A DNA stretch of 64,000 nt from Oscillospiraceae bacterium (lineage in GTDB: Bacteria > Bacillota > Clostridia > Oscillospirales > Ruminococcaceae). Position numbers and translations under genes: made by a program. Below, one piece after another: positions 51,673-59,614 of this stretch. Numbering within the stretch: the first letter of the stretch is position 1; each line of letters starts with the position of its first letter. The notes below the pieces were generated by a model. It did no database searches and had not been told where the DNA came from. It saw only the letters and a program-made list of their open reading frames with translations. Location of the stretch: assembly GCA_022768245.1 (NCBI GenBank), contig JALEMR010000024.1:1-64000 (forward strand). The letters are read 5' to 3'.

Positions 51673-52761
51673 TCAGAAGGTCTTCAGAACTCTCTCGTCG
51701 CAGTATTCGCACTCAAGAGTATCGTTTGTGCCTCTGAAGCTCTTGGGAAGATAATGTTCGGTGTTTGTGATGCAGCGGGGATTGGTACAGCATACCGTAG
51801 GATATGTATGTCCCTCCAGCAGCGGCATTCTTCTGTCCTTTTCGCCCAGCATGGTGATTATCAGAGCCATTCTGACATACATTCCGTATTTTGCCTGCTT
51901 GTAGTAGCCTGCTCTGGGGTCCTCGTCCACCTCCATAGCTATCTCGTCCACCCTTGGCAGCGGGTGCATTACTATCATGTCCTTGGAAGCCATTGCTATC
52001 TTCCGCTTATCGAGGCAGTATACGTCCTTCTGTGCCAGATATTCCTCCTCGCTGTCGAAGCGTTCACGCTGTATCCTCGTCATGTACAGCACATCAAGGG
52101 TGCTTATGCATTCTTCGATGCTGTCCACCTCTGTGAATTTGCAGCCTGCCGCATTCAGGATATCCTTCACATAAACGGGCATGCGGAGCCCCGGAGTAGA
52201 TATCATCACAAAGCTGTTCCCCTTGAACGCGGAAAGCGCCTTGCAGAGGGAATGCACCGTTCTTCCATTGAGCAGGTCGCCGCAGAGTCCCACAGTAAGG
52301 TTATCCAGTCTGCCCTTTTCCTTGTAGAGGGTGAGCAGGTCGGTAAGGGTCTGAGTGGGGTGGAGATGCCGTCCGTCGCCTGCGTTGATTATGGGACAGT
52401 CCGCCGAAATAGCCGCCGCCTTTGCGGAGCCCTCCATAGGATTTCTCATGACCATTATATCGGCATAGCCCGAGACTATCTTGGTAGTATCCTTAAGATT
52501 CTCGCCCTTTGCCACCGACGAGGTAGCGGGGTTGTCAAATCCGATGATAGTGCCGCCCAGCCGCAGCATTGCGGTCTGGAAGGACATCTGTGTACGGGTA
52601 GAGGGCTCATAGAAAAGGGTAGCCATGATCTTTCCCTCGCACGCCTTGCTGTATGCGCCCGGGTCCTCTGCGATCTCGGAGCCGAGCTTTATCACCTTTT
52701 CCCACCATTCCACGGGATAATCGCTAAGATCTATAAGATTTGCATAATTCGAAAAAATCAT
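51673..52761 (-). CDS. pyrB: Aspartate carbamoyltransferase with fused PyrI-like zinc tail
   Basis: 362 aa, ~50 longer than a normal catalytic chain. It makes carbamoyl-aspartate in pyrimidine synthesis. FYEPSTRTQMSF at 50-61 binds carbamoyl phosphate; SVAKGEN near 82-88 is the 80s loop; HPTQTLTDL near 134 and MHPLPRVDE near 260 complete the site. The extra tail carries C325-x4-C330-x20-C351-x2-C354, the zinc pattern of the regulatory chain PyrI, without PyrI's nucleotide-binding domain. Only one ATG fits the frame; an in-frame TGA lies 9 nt ahead. Preceded by a coupled 9-codon ORF and its own promoter. No pyrI gene adjoins. Confidence 0.95.
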   Translation of the reverse strand: MIFSNYANLIDLSDYPVEWWEKVIKLGSEIAEDPGAYSKACEGKIMATLFYEPSTRTQMSFQTAMLRLGGTIIGFDNPATSSVAKGENLKDTTKIVSGYADIMVMRNPMEGSAKAAAISADCPIINAGDGRHLHPTQTLTDLLTLYKEKGRLDNLTVGLCGDLLNGRTVHSLCKALSAFKGNSFVMISTPGLRMPVYVKDILNAAGCKFTEVDSIEECISTLDVLYMTRIQRERFDSEEEYLAQKDVYCLDKRKIAMASKDMIVMHPLPRVDEIAMEVDEDPRAGYYKQAKYGMYVRMALIITMLGEKDRRMPLLEGHTYPTVCCTNPRCITNTEHYLPKSFRGTNDTLECEYCDERVLKTF

Positions 52762-52787
52762 ACACGGTCATGCCCCAAACGGAGCAT
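52758..52787 (-). CDS. Nine-codon upstream ORF coupled to pyrB
   Basis: ATG CTC CGT TTG GGG CAT GAC CGT GTA TGA (peptide MLRLGHDRV). Its stop overlaps the pyrB start in ATGA, and the only strong ribosome site (AAAGGAGG) belongs to it, though just 2-3 nt before the ATG. pyrB itself is 28 nt from that site, so it may be translated by reinitiation. Confidence 0.5.
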   Translation of the reverse strand: MLRLGHDRV

Positions 52788-52861
52788 ATCCTCCTTTGCA
52801 TCAGCATAAATGTCGGTCGTGAATACATTCCCATCGTGAACATACTCGGCACGCACTATAT

Positions 52862-52890
52862 ATTATATCACATTATTCCGACAATTTCAA
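52862..52890 (-). promoter_or_regulatory. pyrB promoter
   Basis: On the minus strand: TTGAAA, 17-bp spacer, TATAAT. It lies about 100 bp upstream of pyrB. Confidence 0.8.
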
Positions 52891-52912
52891 TGGTAAAATA
52901 AAATTTTTGTCG

Positions 52913-53278
52913 AGTCGGGGGTCGGGGATGCCCGACGGCATAATACGCGCTGTTCGTTTTTATGTAATTGTTACTGTACCCCGCGGAGGTTCGCTGTGCG
53001 GAGCACGATCCTGCGGGTTTTCATTGCACAAAAACGCGGAGGCAGGCTATTATCAGCCTACCTCATTCTGACAATTTCGACGGCATAATACGCGCTGTTC
53101 GTTTTTGGTAATTGTAACTGTGTCCCGCGGAGGTTCGCTGTGCGGAGCACGGTCCTGCGGGTTTTCATTGCACAAAAACGCGGAGGCAGGCTATTATCAG
53201 CCTACCTCCGCGGAAATAACTAACCGATTCATAAAAACCAACAACGCGTATACGCCGTCTGGCGTTCCCGACCCCGGC
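52913..53278. mobile_element. Repeat element with inverted ends and an internal tandem duplication
   Basis: Outer ends (52913-52956 and 53243-53278) are imperfect inverted repeats around CGCGTAT..GCCGTC..GG and CCCGACCCC. Inside are two direct copies of ~131 bp (52933-53064 and 53078-53208), about 93% identical. Each ends in a CGGAGGCAGGCT/AGCCTACCTC hairpin followed on the minus strand by GTTTTTGTG, so they can act as tandem terminators for the gene to the right. No coding frame is credible. Confidence 0.75.
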
Positions 53279-54007
53279 TTACCTATATCTCCAGACTACG
53301 AATTTCAGCAGGAAATATGCGCAGCATCCTACTACCGCGATTATAAGAAGTACGAAAACGATTATCATAAGTACGCGGTTAACGCCGCTTGCGGTGCTTG
53401 CTTCGATGACCTGAAAATCTCCGATGTTTTCAGTCATGCTACCGTCGGGCTTATAGAGACAAAGCTCGTCAATGCTGCATACTTCGCCCTTTACTCCGCC
53501 CGATGATGTGATAAGCATGCCGAACATCTGATTATTAATTGTCTCGGGAATGGTAAGTGTGACAGTTTCCCATACGGGATTTGCCGTCATAGCTACAGAT
53601 TCCGATAAGAAAACGTCGCCGTCCGAATAGAAGGAAAGCTCATCGGCTCCCGAAGCAGGAGCATACACCTTAAGGGAGATCGTGCAGCCTGCAAGACTTT
53701 CAAGTCCGAAATCGGTGCAGTCAAAATAAATTCCTGTATTCATTTCCCCGGAATCGCTCAGGTAATCTTCCGATATTGCCAGCGAACCGTTTGCCGACGC
53801 CTTTTCGGCACTGATCTTATAAGCAAGCCCCGTTTCCCCTGCGGAACCGAAGGTCTTTATGTAGCTCAGAGCTTCCTCGGTATCAAAGCATACCGTGGAG
53901 CTTGCCGCAGGAGCTTCCGTTTCTTCTTCAGCCTCGGCGAATGCGGGAAAAGCGGTCATTGTAAGACCGATCACAGCCGCAGCCGCAATGCTGATAATCT
54001 TCTTCAT
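53279..54007 (-). CDS. Secreted, C-terminally membrane-anchored protein, unknown function
   Basis: 242 aa; the second of two close ATGs is chosen because the ribosome site AGGA is too near the first. N-terminal signal peptide ending near AFPAFA-EAEEE. A ~170-residue beta-rich extracellular part follows (FDTEEALSYIKTFG, then GCTISLKVYAPASGADELSFY), which resembles a carbohydrate-binding-module-like jelly roll. A transmembrane helix at ~213-234 and a short basic tail (KFVVWRYR) end the protein. Family not recognised. Its TAA is followed after 1 nt or less by the repeat element. Own transcription unit. Confidence 0.8.
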   Translation of the reverse strand: MKKIISIAAAAVIGLTMTAFPAFAEAEEETEAPAASSTVCFDTEEALSYIKTFGSAGETGLAYKISAEKASANGSLAISEDYLSDSGEMNTGIYFDCTDFGLESLAGCTISLKVYAPASGADELSFYSDGDVFLSESVAMTANPVWETVTLTIPETINNQMFGMLITSSGGVKGEVCSIDELCLYKPDGSMTENIGDFQVIEASTASGVNRVLMIIVFVLLIIAVVGCCAYFLLKFVVWRYR

Positions 54008-54267
54008 ATTCATATCCTATTTTCCTACCCTTTTGCGAAAATTTACATAGTGCCGTACCCATTGTTCCTTGTACGGTCCAATAAGAACAGATAATACTCT
54101 ATTATATTTATTTTACTACAATCAGTAATATTTGTCAATACAAATTTTCACCTATTGCCATATCCATTTGTAAATTTTTTTCGGTGCAAGTCCCTGTGCC
54201 ATATATTACTCACAGCTGCACCCGTATCAGACATATCACGTCTGATACGAACGCAGCTGAAAAAAGC

Positions 54268-56346
54268 TTATTCCGATTTATCCGCCGAAAGGATAACGTC
54301 TGCAACAAGGTTTGAGGGGAGCTGTTCGTATCTTAAGAATTCCATTTCGAAGCTGCCCTTGCCTCTTGTTATCTGCCGCAGCTGTGTGGTAAAGCTGTGC
54401 ATCTCTCTCATAGGCACCTCAGCGTCTATGCAGGTATAGCCCTTCTTGACGGGATTCATTCCCACAACTCTGCCTCTGCGCTTGTTGAGGTCGCCCATGA
54501 TATCGCCCGTATTATCGTCGGGAGCAATGACCGAAAGCTTTCCGATAGGCTCTAAGATAGCAGGATCAGCCTGCTTCATGCCCTCCTTGTAGGCTATGGA
54601 AGCGGCGGTCTTGAATGCCATTTCGGAGCTGTCAACGGGATGATAGGAGCCGTCCACGAGGATAGCCTTCACGCCCACAACGGGGAAGCCTGCCAGAACG
54701 CCCTTCTTCATGGAATCCTGGAGTCCCTTTTCAACTGCGGGGAAATAATTCTTCGGAACTGCGCCGCCGAATACCTTTTCCTCAAATACCAGCGTATCGG
54801 AAACACATGGCTCAAACTCTATCCAGACATGACCGTACTGTCCGTGACCGCCCGACTGCTTCTTGTGCTTGCCCTCGGTCTTTACCTTTTTGCGGATAGT
54901 CTCCTTGTACGCTACCCTGGGCTCGGTGAGCACAACATCTGCGCCGAACTTGGACTTGAGCTTGGATATTGCCACTTCCAGATGCTGCTCGCCCAGTCCC
55001 GAAAGAATTTCTTCCTTGGTGTCGGGGTCGCGGAACTCGGCAAGGGTCTTATCCTCCTCAAGGAGCTTCTGGAGACCTGCGGATATCTTGCTCTCATCGC
55101 CCTGGGCCTTGGCATTTACTGCCATGCTGAAGCAGGGCTTGGGGAACTCGATAGGCTCAAAGGAGATAACTCTGTTTGATGCGCAGATAGTATCATTGGT
55201 AGCTGCGTTGATCTTCACAGCTGCCACGATATCGCCCGCCTGTGCGGAGGCAACTTCTGTCTGCTTCTTGCCGCAGACTGTGTAGAGCTTGCCCAGCTTT
55301 TCGGGGCTGCCCGTTGTGGCGTTGATATAATCGCCGTTGGACTTGATAACACCGTCCATGACCTTGATAAAGGACATTTTGCCCACGAAGGGGTCTGCGA
55401 TGGTCTTGAATACGAAGCCAGCCGCAGGAGCGGAGCTGTCGTAGTGAGTCTCGGTGATATCGTCCCCCGATGTAGCTGCAACGGGAGGACAATCCGCAGG
55501 AGAAGGCATGAGCAGTTCTATCTCCTTAAGGAGCATATCAATGCAGCCCATGGTGATATCCGAGCAGCAGACAACGGGTGTGATAACGCCCGAATTCATG
55601 CCCTTATGGAGACCGTGGACAAGCTCCTTCTGAGTGAAAGCCTCGCCCTCGAAGAACTTTTCCATAAGCTCGTCGTCGGTCTCGGCAACAGCCTCGGAGA
55701 ATGCGGCGATAAGTCCGTCAAGACGGTAGTCCATCTTCTCGCTGATCTCGGCGGTAGGCATTTCAGTCTCGACAGCATTGCCCTTTTCGTCGTATGTATA
55801 AGCCTTCATCTCGATAAGATTTACATATGAAACGACCTTATGATCGCTGATAACGGGTACAATAACAGGGCAGACGGTAGGTCCGAAAACTGTCTTCAGA
55901 TCGGTGAGCACGTTGTAGAAGTTAGCGTCGGCGTCGTCCACCTTTGTGATGACGAACATCTTAGCCTTTCCGAGAGCGGCAGCCTTTTCGTAAGCCTTTT
56001 CGGTGCCGACCTTAACGCCCGACTTGCCCGAAACAGTGATAAGCACGGTATCTGCGGCGGTGATAGCCTCAACAGATTCGCCCTCGAAGTCGAACAGTCC
56101 CGGAGCGTCAAGAAGATTTACCTTTATGCCGTTATACTCAAAGGACGCAAGCGCAGTATTCAGGGAAGCCTTGCGCTTTATTTCCTCGGCGTCGTAGTCG
56201 CAGACGGTATTTCCGTCGGCTGTTTTGCCGAGTCTGTCGGAGGCGCCTGCCTTATACAGCAGAGATTCTGCCAGCGTAGTTTTACCCGAGCCTGCATGAC
56301 CTGCAATAGCTATATTTCTTATGCTTTCAGCGGAATAGTCTTTCAT
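54268..56346 (-). CDS. EF-G paralogue (EF-G-like GTPase)
   Basis: 692 aa from the ATG after AAGGAGCGATTATCA. Five-domain EF-G layout: GTPase ~1-270, domain II to ~385, then domains III-V with HGQYGHVWIEFEP and a C-terminal VPMREMHSFTTQLRQITRGKGSFEME. G1 GHAGSGKT is at 16-23. G3 reads DAPGL at 80-84, where translational GTPases normally have DxPGH, and G4 reads TKVD instead of NKxD. It is therefore not the main EF-G, but the EF-G2-like group seen in many Firmicutes, whose role is unclear. Own TATAAT promoter; no tet(M)-type resistance signature recognised. Confidence 0.9.
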   Translation of the reverse strand: MKDYSAESIRNIAIAGHAGSGKTTLAESLLYKAGASDRLGKTADGNTVCDYDAEEIKRKASLNTALASFEYNGIKVNLLDAPGLFDFEGESVEAITAADTVLITVSGKSGVKVGTEKAYEKAAALGKAKMFVITKVDDADANFYNVLTDLKTVFGPTVCPVIVPVISDHKVVSYVNLIEMKAYTYDEKGNAVETEMPTAEISEKMDYRLDGLIAAFSEAVAETDDELMEKFFEGEAFTQKELVHGLHKGMNSGVITPVVCCSDITMGCIDMLLKEIELLMPSPADCPPVAATSGDDITETHYDSSAPAAGFVFKTIADPFVGKMSFIKVMDGVIKSNGDYINATTGSPEKLGKLYTVCGKKQTEVASAQAGDIVAAVKINAATNDTICASNRVISFEPIEFPKPCFSMAVNAKAQGDESKISAGLQKLLEEDKTLAEFRDPDTKEEILSGLGEQHLEVAISKLKSKFGADVVLTEPRVAYKETIRKKVKTEGKHKKQSGGHGQYGHVWIEFEPCVSDTLVFEEKVFGGAVPKNYFPAVEKGLQDSMKKGVLAGFPVVGVKAILVDGSYHPVDSSEMAFKTAASIAYKEGMKQADPAILEPIGKLSVIAPDDNTGDIMGDLNKRRGRVVGMNPVKKGYTCIDAEVPMREMHSFTTQLRQITRGKGSFEMEFLRYEQLPSNLVADVILSADKSE

Positions 56347-56411
56347 TGATAATCGCTCCTTAAATTGATTTTTGTGCATAAACAACAACAAAGCTGTCAT
56401 TTCCATTAATA

Positions 56412-56440
56412 ATTATACACTATTTATACAATTAATGCAA
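56412..56440 (-). promoter_or_regulatory. Promoter of the EF-G-like gene
   Basis: On the minus strand: TTGCAT, 17-bp spacer, TATAAT, about 65 bp upstream of the start codon. Confidence 0.8.
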
Positions 56441-56886
56441 TAGTTTTAAAAATTTTTTACGAATTACATTAAATACTATACACTTTTTTGTACATAATAA
56501 CAATGAAATATTCCACATCAAAGAAATTTTATGTAAATTATGACATATTTACCAAAAATTCTCACTAATAAGACAGGATATTACACAGGAAGAATGCCAT
56601 ATTCGGCAGATGATATTACCGCACTGTGCAGACTGTCGATTTCCGAATGAAAAAAATTTCGGCAAGGAAAAAATAATTCCGCTTTCGACTTGTTTTTTTA
56701 ATAAATGGAGTTAAAATTACAGAATATAAAACACTGATATTTCAGTCCGCAGTGCAGAAAATATAGATATGGACCGAATTCACGGGAAATCAACGAGCAG
56801 CGTAAATACGCAACATACAGACACTTTGCAGATGAAATCCCCGAGATACGGTCTATACAAACGAAAGGAGAGCTTTAGGCTAAATA
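56441..56886. other. Intergenic region upstream of spoIVB
   Basis: 446 bp between divergent genes. AT-rich, with no repeat of the families seen elsewhere and no credible ORF. A ribosome-site-like AAAGGAG at ~56865 is unusually far (16 nt) from the spoIVB ATG. No sporulation-sigma promoter could be assigned with confidence. Confidence 0.5.
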
Positions 56887-58128
56887 ATGAAAAAAGCAGT
56901 AAAAATCTTCTCCTTGCTTCTCTATCTGGCAGTGGCGGCGGCAGCGGCGCTCATCGTCTACTATAATATAAAGCTTCCCGACAAGTATTATATTACGGAA
57001 GGCGGAACGCTGGAATTCGACTCATCTATCGGTGTAATGGCGGCGGCATCCTCAACAGGACCTTCCGAATGTGCGGCGGACTTTTCGGAAAGCCGCTCCG
57101 ATGAAGTAAAAAGCGTTCAGCTTAAGCTCTTCGGGATATTTCCCATAAAGGACGTGGACGTCCGCGAGGTCTCCGAAGCGGCGGTCATTCCCTGCGGAAC
57201 TCCTTTCGGGATAAAGCTTTTGACCGACGGCGTGATGGTCGTGGATATCAACAGCTTTGAAAGCGGCGGTCAGCTTGTCTCCCCCGCCTCCGACGCGGGG
57301 ATAAAAAAAGGCGATGTTATCATCAGCGTTTCGGGTAAGAACGTCGCCTCCACGGCGGACATTTCCGAAGCTCTGTCCTGCAGCGGCGGAAAGACCGTAG
57401 GCGTGAAGATACGGCGAAGCGGCATAGAATCGGTGGTATTCTTACGACCCGAGCTTTCCTCCGAGGATAACTGCTATCATGCCGGAATGTGGGTGCGGGA
57501 CAGCTCCGCGGGGATAGGCACTCTCACATTTTACGACCCGTCAAGCGGCTGCTATGCGGGACTGGGACATCCCGTGTGCGACATTGATACGGGCGAGATA
57601 CTTCCTCTGTGCAGCGGAGAATCGGCAGACGTTATCATCAGCGGCATAAAAAAAGGCACCTCGGGCGCTCCCGGCGAGCTTATGGGAGCCTTCGTCACCG
57701 ACAGCAGAAGCGGAACTATCGAGATAAACAGCGCAAGAGGACTCTTCGGAAAAATGGACAGCGCGCCGGTTTTCGGAAGTGCAATGCCGATAGCTATGCG
57801 TCAGGAGGTACAGACAGGCGAAGCGGTCATATTGTCCACTCTTAAGGGCTGTACGCCTTCGGAATATACTATCAGTATCGAAAAGATAGATATGAACGAC
57901 AGCGAGGACAGTCATAACATGGTGATAAGAGTTACCGACGAGGATCTGATATCCGAAGCGGGCGGCATAGTGCAGGGAATGAGCGGCAGCCCCATTATCC
58001 AGAACGGTAAGATAGTGGGTGCGGTAACGCATGTTTTCGTAAACGACCCTCTTAAAGGATATGCAATATTCGCCGATTCCATGTATGACGAAATGCAGAC
58101 TCTGAATTCTGCGGACAAGGCGGCATAA
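56887..58128 (+). CDS. spoIVB: SpoIVB-type S55 serine peptidase
   Basis: 413 aa, close to the 420-odd of Bacillus SpoIVB, which is secreted from the forespore and triggers pro-sigma-K processing. N-terminal membrane anchor at ~5-25; PDZ domain ~105-185 (PASDAGIKKGDVIISVSGK); S55 peptidase with the catalytic His in GLGHPV near 228 and Ser in GMSGSPI near 365. Its presence suggests the organism keeps at least part of the sporulation programme. spo0A and recN/ahrC, the usual neighbours, are absent here. A hairpin follows immediately and is shared with the opposite strand. Confidence 0.93.
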   Translation: MKKAVKIFSLLLYLAVAAAAALIVYYNIKLPDKYYITEGGTLEFDSSIGVMAAASSTGPSECAADFSESRSDEVKSVQLKLFGIFPIKDVDVREVSEAAVIPCGTPFGIKLLTDGVMVVDINSFESGGQLVSPASDAGIKKGDVIISVSGKNVASTADISEALSCSGGKTVGVKIRRSGIESVVFLRPELSSEDNCYHAGMWVRDSSAGIGTLTFYDPSSGCYAGLGHPVCDIDTGEILPLCSGESADVIISGIKKGTSGAPGELMGAFVTDSRSGTIEINSARGLFGKMDSAPVFGSAMPIAMRQEVQTGEAVILSTLKGCTPSEYTISIEKIDMNDSEDSHNMVIRVTDEDLISEAGGIVQGMSGSPIIQNGKIVGAVTHVFVNDPLKGYAIFADSMYDEMQTLNSADKAA

Positions 58129-58307
58129 AAAGCAAGCGGGTCACGGCTGATACCGTGACCCGCTTTAGATTTTGCTCGGTCATAGGCTTTGGGGTTCTCG
58201 GAGCGCCTGGTTACGGGAGATATCCCGCCCCAGTCCTTCCGCTGTTTTTTGTAGTATTCCTTCTTTGCCTTTTTGCTCATTTTTTCAACAGGTACATATT
58301 TTTTCAT
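57912..58307 (-). CDS. Small basic protein behind rtcB; frame runs through its own terminator
   Basis: Open for 131 codons, but the credible part is the first ~48-65. It begins MKKYVPVEKMSKKAKKEYYK, then a WGGISPVTR motif and PKAYDRAKSK. This Lys/Arg-rich pattern recalls small conserved Firmicute ORFs of unknown function that I remember but cannot name. AAAGGA is 11 nt before the ATG, which lies 31 nt after the rtcB stop, so both are one operon. The terminator at 58127-58165 sits within the frame at codons ~48-60 and no stop precedes it. The rest of the frame is antisense to spoIVB and is unlikely to be made. A full nonstop transcript is predicted. Confidence 0.65.
   Translation of the reverse strand: MKKYVPVEKMSKKAKKEYYKKQRKDWGGISPVTRRSENPKAYDRAKSKAGHGISRDPLAFYAALSAEFRVCISSYMESANIAYPLRGSFTKTCVTAPTILPFWIMGLPLIPCTMPPASDIRSSSVTLITML
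58127..58165. terminator. Convergent terminator of spoIVB and of the small gene at 57912-58307
   Basis: AAGCGGGTCACGG (58134-58146), 6-nt loop, CCGTGACCCGCTT (58153-58165). On the minus strand it is followed by GCTTTTTATG; on the plus strand by TAGATTTTG. On the minus strand it lies inside an open frame. Confidence 0.85.
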
Positions 58308-58338
58308 AATTATCGGCTTCCTTTCAGATAAAGTATAT

Positions 58339-59544
58339 TTATTCCTCGGCTCCCGCCTTGAAATTGTAGATAGGCTTGATGATCTCGGTAACCTCCGCCG
58401 AATCCCCCAGATTGTCGATAATATCGTCAATGCTCTTGTATGCCATGGGGCATTCGTCAAGGGTGCCCTTTCCGACGGTGGTGCTGTAGATGCCCGACAT
58501 CTGCTTTTTGAACTCGCTGACGGTAAAGCTTGCCTTGACTTCTCCGCGGCTCATAAGTCTGCCTGCGCCGTGGGGTGCGGAGCAGTTCCAGTCGGGATTT
58601 CCCTTACCCGTGCAGATAAGGCTCCCGTCCCTCATGTTGATTGGAATGATGAGCTTTTCACCCTTCATTGCGGAGACTGCGCCCTTTCGCAGTATCATGT
58701 TGTCTGTGTCGATATAGTTGTGGACGGTGGTGAACTGTTCGGCGGGAGTCAGCTTCATTCCGCGGATGATCTCGTTCATCATCGCCTTTCTGTTAAGATC
58801 GGCATACCGCTGAACGATCTTCATATCGTGGATATAATCGTCGAAAAGCTTCCCGCTCACATAGGCAAGAGCCTTCGGGACACTCGTGCGCTTGGTGTTT
58901 TCAAGCTTTTTCAGTTCGCGCCTTATCTCCTTTTCCCGACCCTGCGCCTTCAGACTGTCGATGATCTGCCGCACCGCTTCATCGTCCGAACGGTTCAGCT
59001 GCTTATAACCCGCCTCCTGATAATACTTTGCCACCTCCAGTCCCAGATGTCTGGAGCCGCTGTGGATAACGATGTAAATGCCGTTATTTCCCCTGTCCGC
59101 TTCGATGAAGTGATTGCCTCCGCCGAGGGTCCCGAGAGAGCACTCGGCGCGGCGCAGATCTATCTTATCGGCGCACCGCAGCTCGGCGAGGTCGATATCC
59201 TCCGTATACTTATGGGGAGTACTGCGGAGAGAAAACCCCGAGGGAATGCTGCTTTTGATGAGCTTATCCAGCTGCATAAGCTCGATATTTCTTTCCTTTA
59301 TCCGCACGGTCTCCATGCCGCAGCCGATATCATATCCCACAAGGTTGGGGACGATCTTATCAGAAACGGTCATAGTTGTACCGATAACACAGCCTGCACC
59401 CGCGTGCACGTCGGGCATCATGCGGATACGCTGTCCGATAGTGAATTCCTGACTGCAAAGCTCGATGATCTGCGACACCGAAGCGTCGTCGATGACATCG
59501 GTGAACACCTTTGCAGAGTTGTATTTTCCATTGATCTCGATCAT
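58339..59544 (-). CDS. rtcB: RtcB-family RNA ligase
   Basis: 401 aa from the ATG behind GAAAGGAAGAAATT; an upstream in-frame extension runs through a terminator and is rejected. RtcB joins 2',3'-cyclic phosphate or 3'-phosphate RNA ends to 5'-OH using GTP and Mn(II). Metal ligands: His47 in PDVHAGAGC, Cys75 in GYDIGCGM and later GGNHFIE and IHSGSRHLG. The guanylated His is in SAPHGAGR near 325. It is shorter than E. coli RtcB (408) but complete. No archease, rtcA, rtcR or prfH gene is near. It is preceded by a leader ORF plus terminator. Confidence 0.95.
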   Translation of the reverse strand: MIEINGKYNSAKVFTDVIDDASVSQIIELCSQEFTIGQRIRMMPDVHAGAGCVIGTTMTVSDKIVPNLVGYDIGCGMETVRIKERNIELMQLDKLIKSSIPSGFSLRSTPHKYTEDIDLAELRCADKIDLRRAECSLGTLGGGNHFIEADRGNNGIYIVIHSGSRHLGLEVAKYYQEAGYKQLNRSDDEAVRQIIDSLKAQGREKEIRRELKKLENTKRTSVPKALAYVSGKLFDDYIHDMKIVQRYADLNRKAMMNEIIRGMKLTPAEQFTTVHNYIDTDNMILRKGAVSAMKGEKLIIPINMRDGSLICTGKGNPDWNCSAPHGAGRLMSRGEVKASFTVSEFKKQMSGIYSTTVGKGTLDECPMAYKSIDDIIDNLGDSAEVTEIIKPIYNFKAGAEE

Positions 59545-59566
59545 AATTTCTTCCTTTCTCCGAAAA

Positions 59567-59597
59567 ACAAAAAAGCGCCCCCGAAAAACGGGAGCGC
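59567..59597 (-). terminator. Attenuator-type terminator between leader ORF and rtcB
   Basis: On the minus strand GCGCTCCCG, TTTT loop, CGGGGGCGC (one G-T pair), then TTTTTTGTTTTT. It lies after the leader stop codon and 23 nt before rtcB's start, within the rtcB transcription unit. Confidence 0.85.
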
Positions 59598-59614
59598 AAT
59601 TATCACTATATCCG

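Noticed and set aside
53105..53506. Plus-strand ORF of 133 codons overlapping the secreted-protein gene
   Set aside because: Half lies in the repeat element and half is antisense to a gene with a clear signal peptide and TM helix.
58308..58460. Longer start for the small gene behind rtcB
   Set aside because: The extension overlaps the rtcB end in another frame and lacks a ribosome site; ATG 58307 has AAAGGA upstream.
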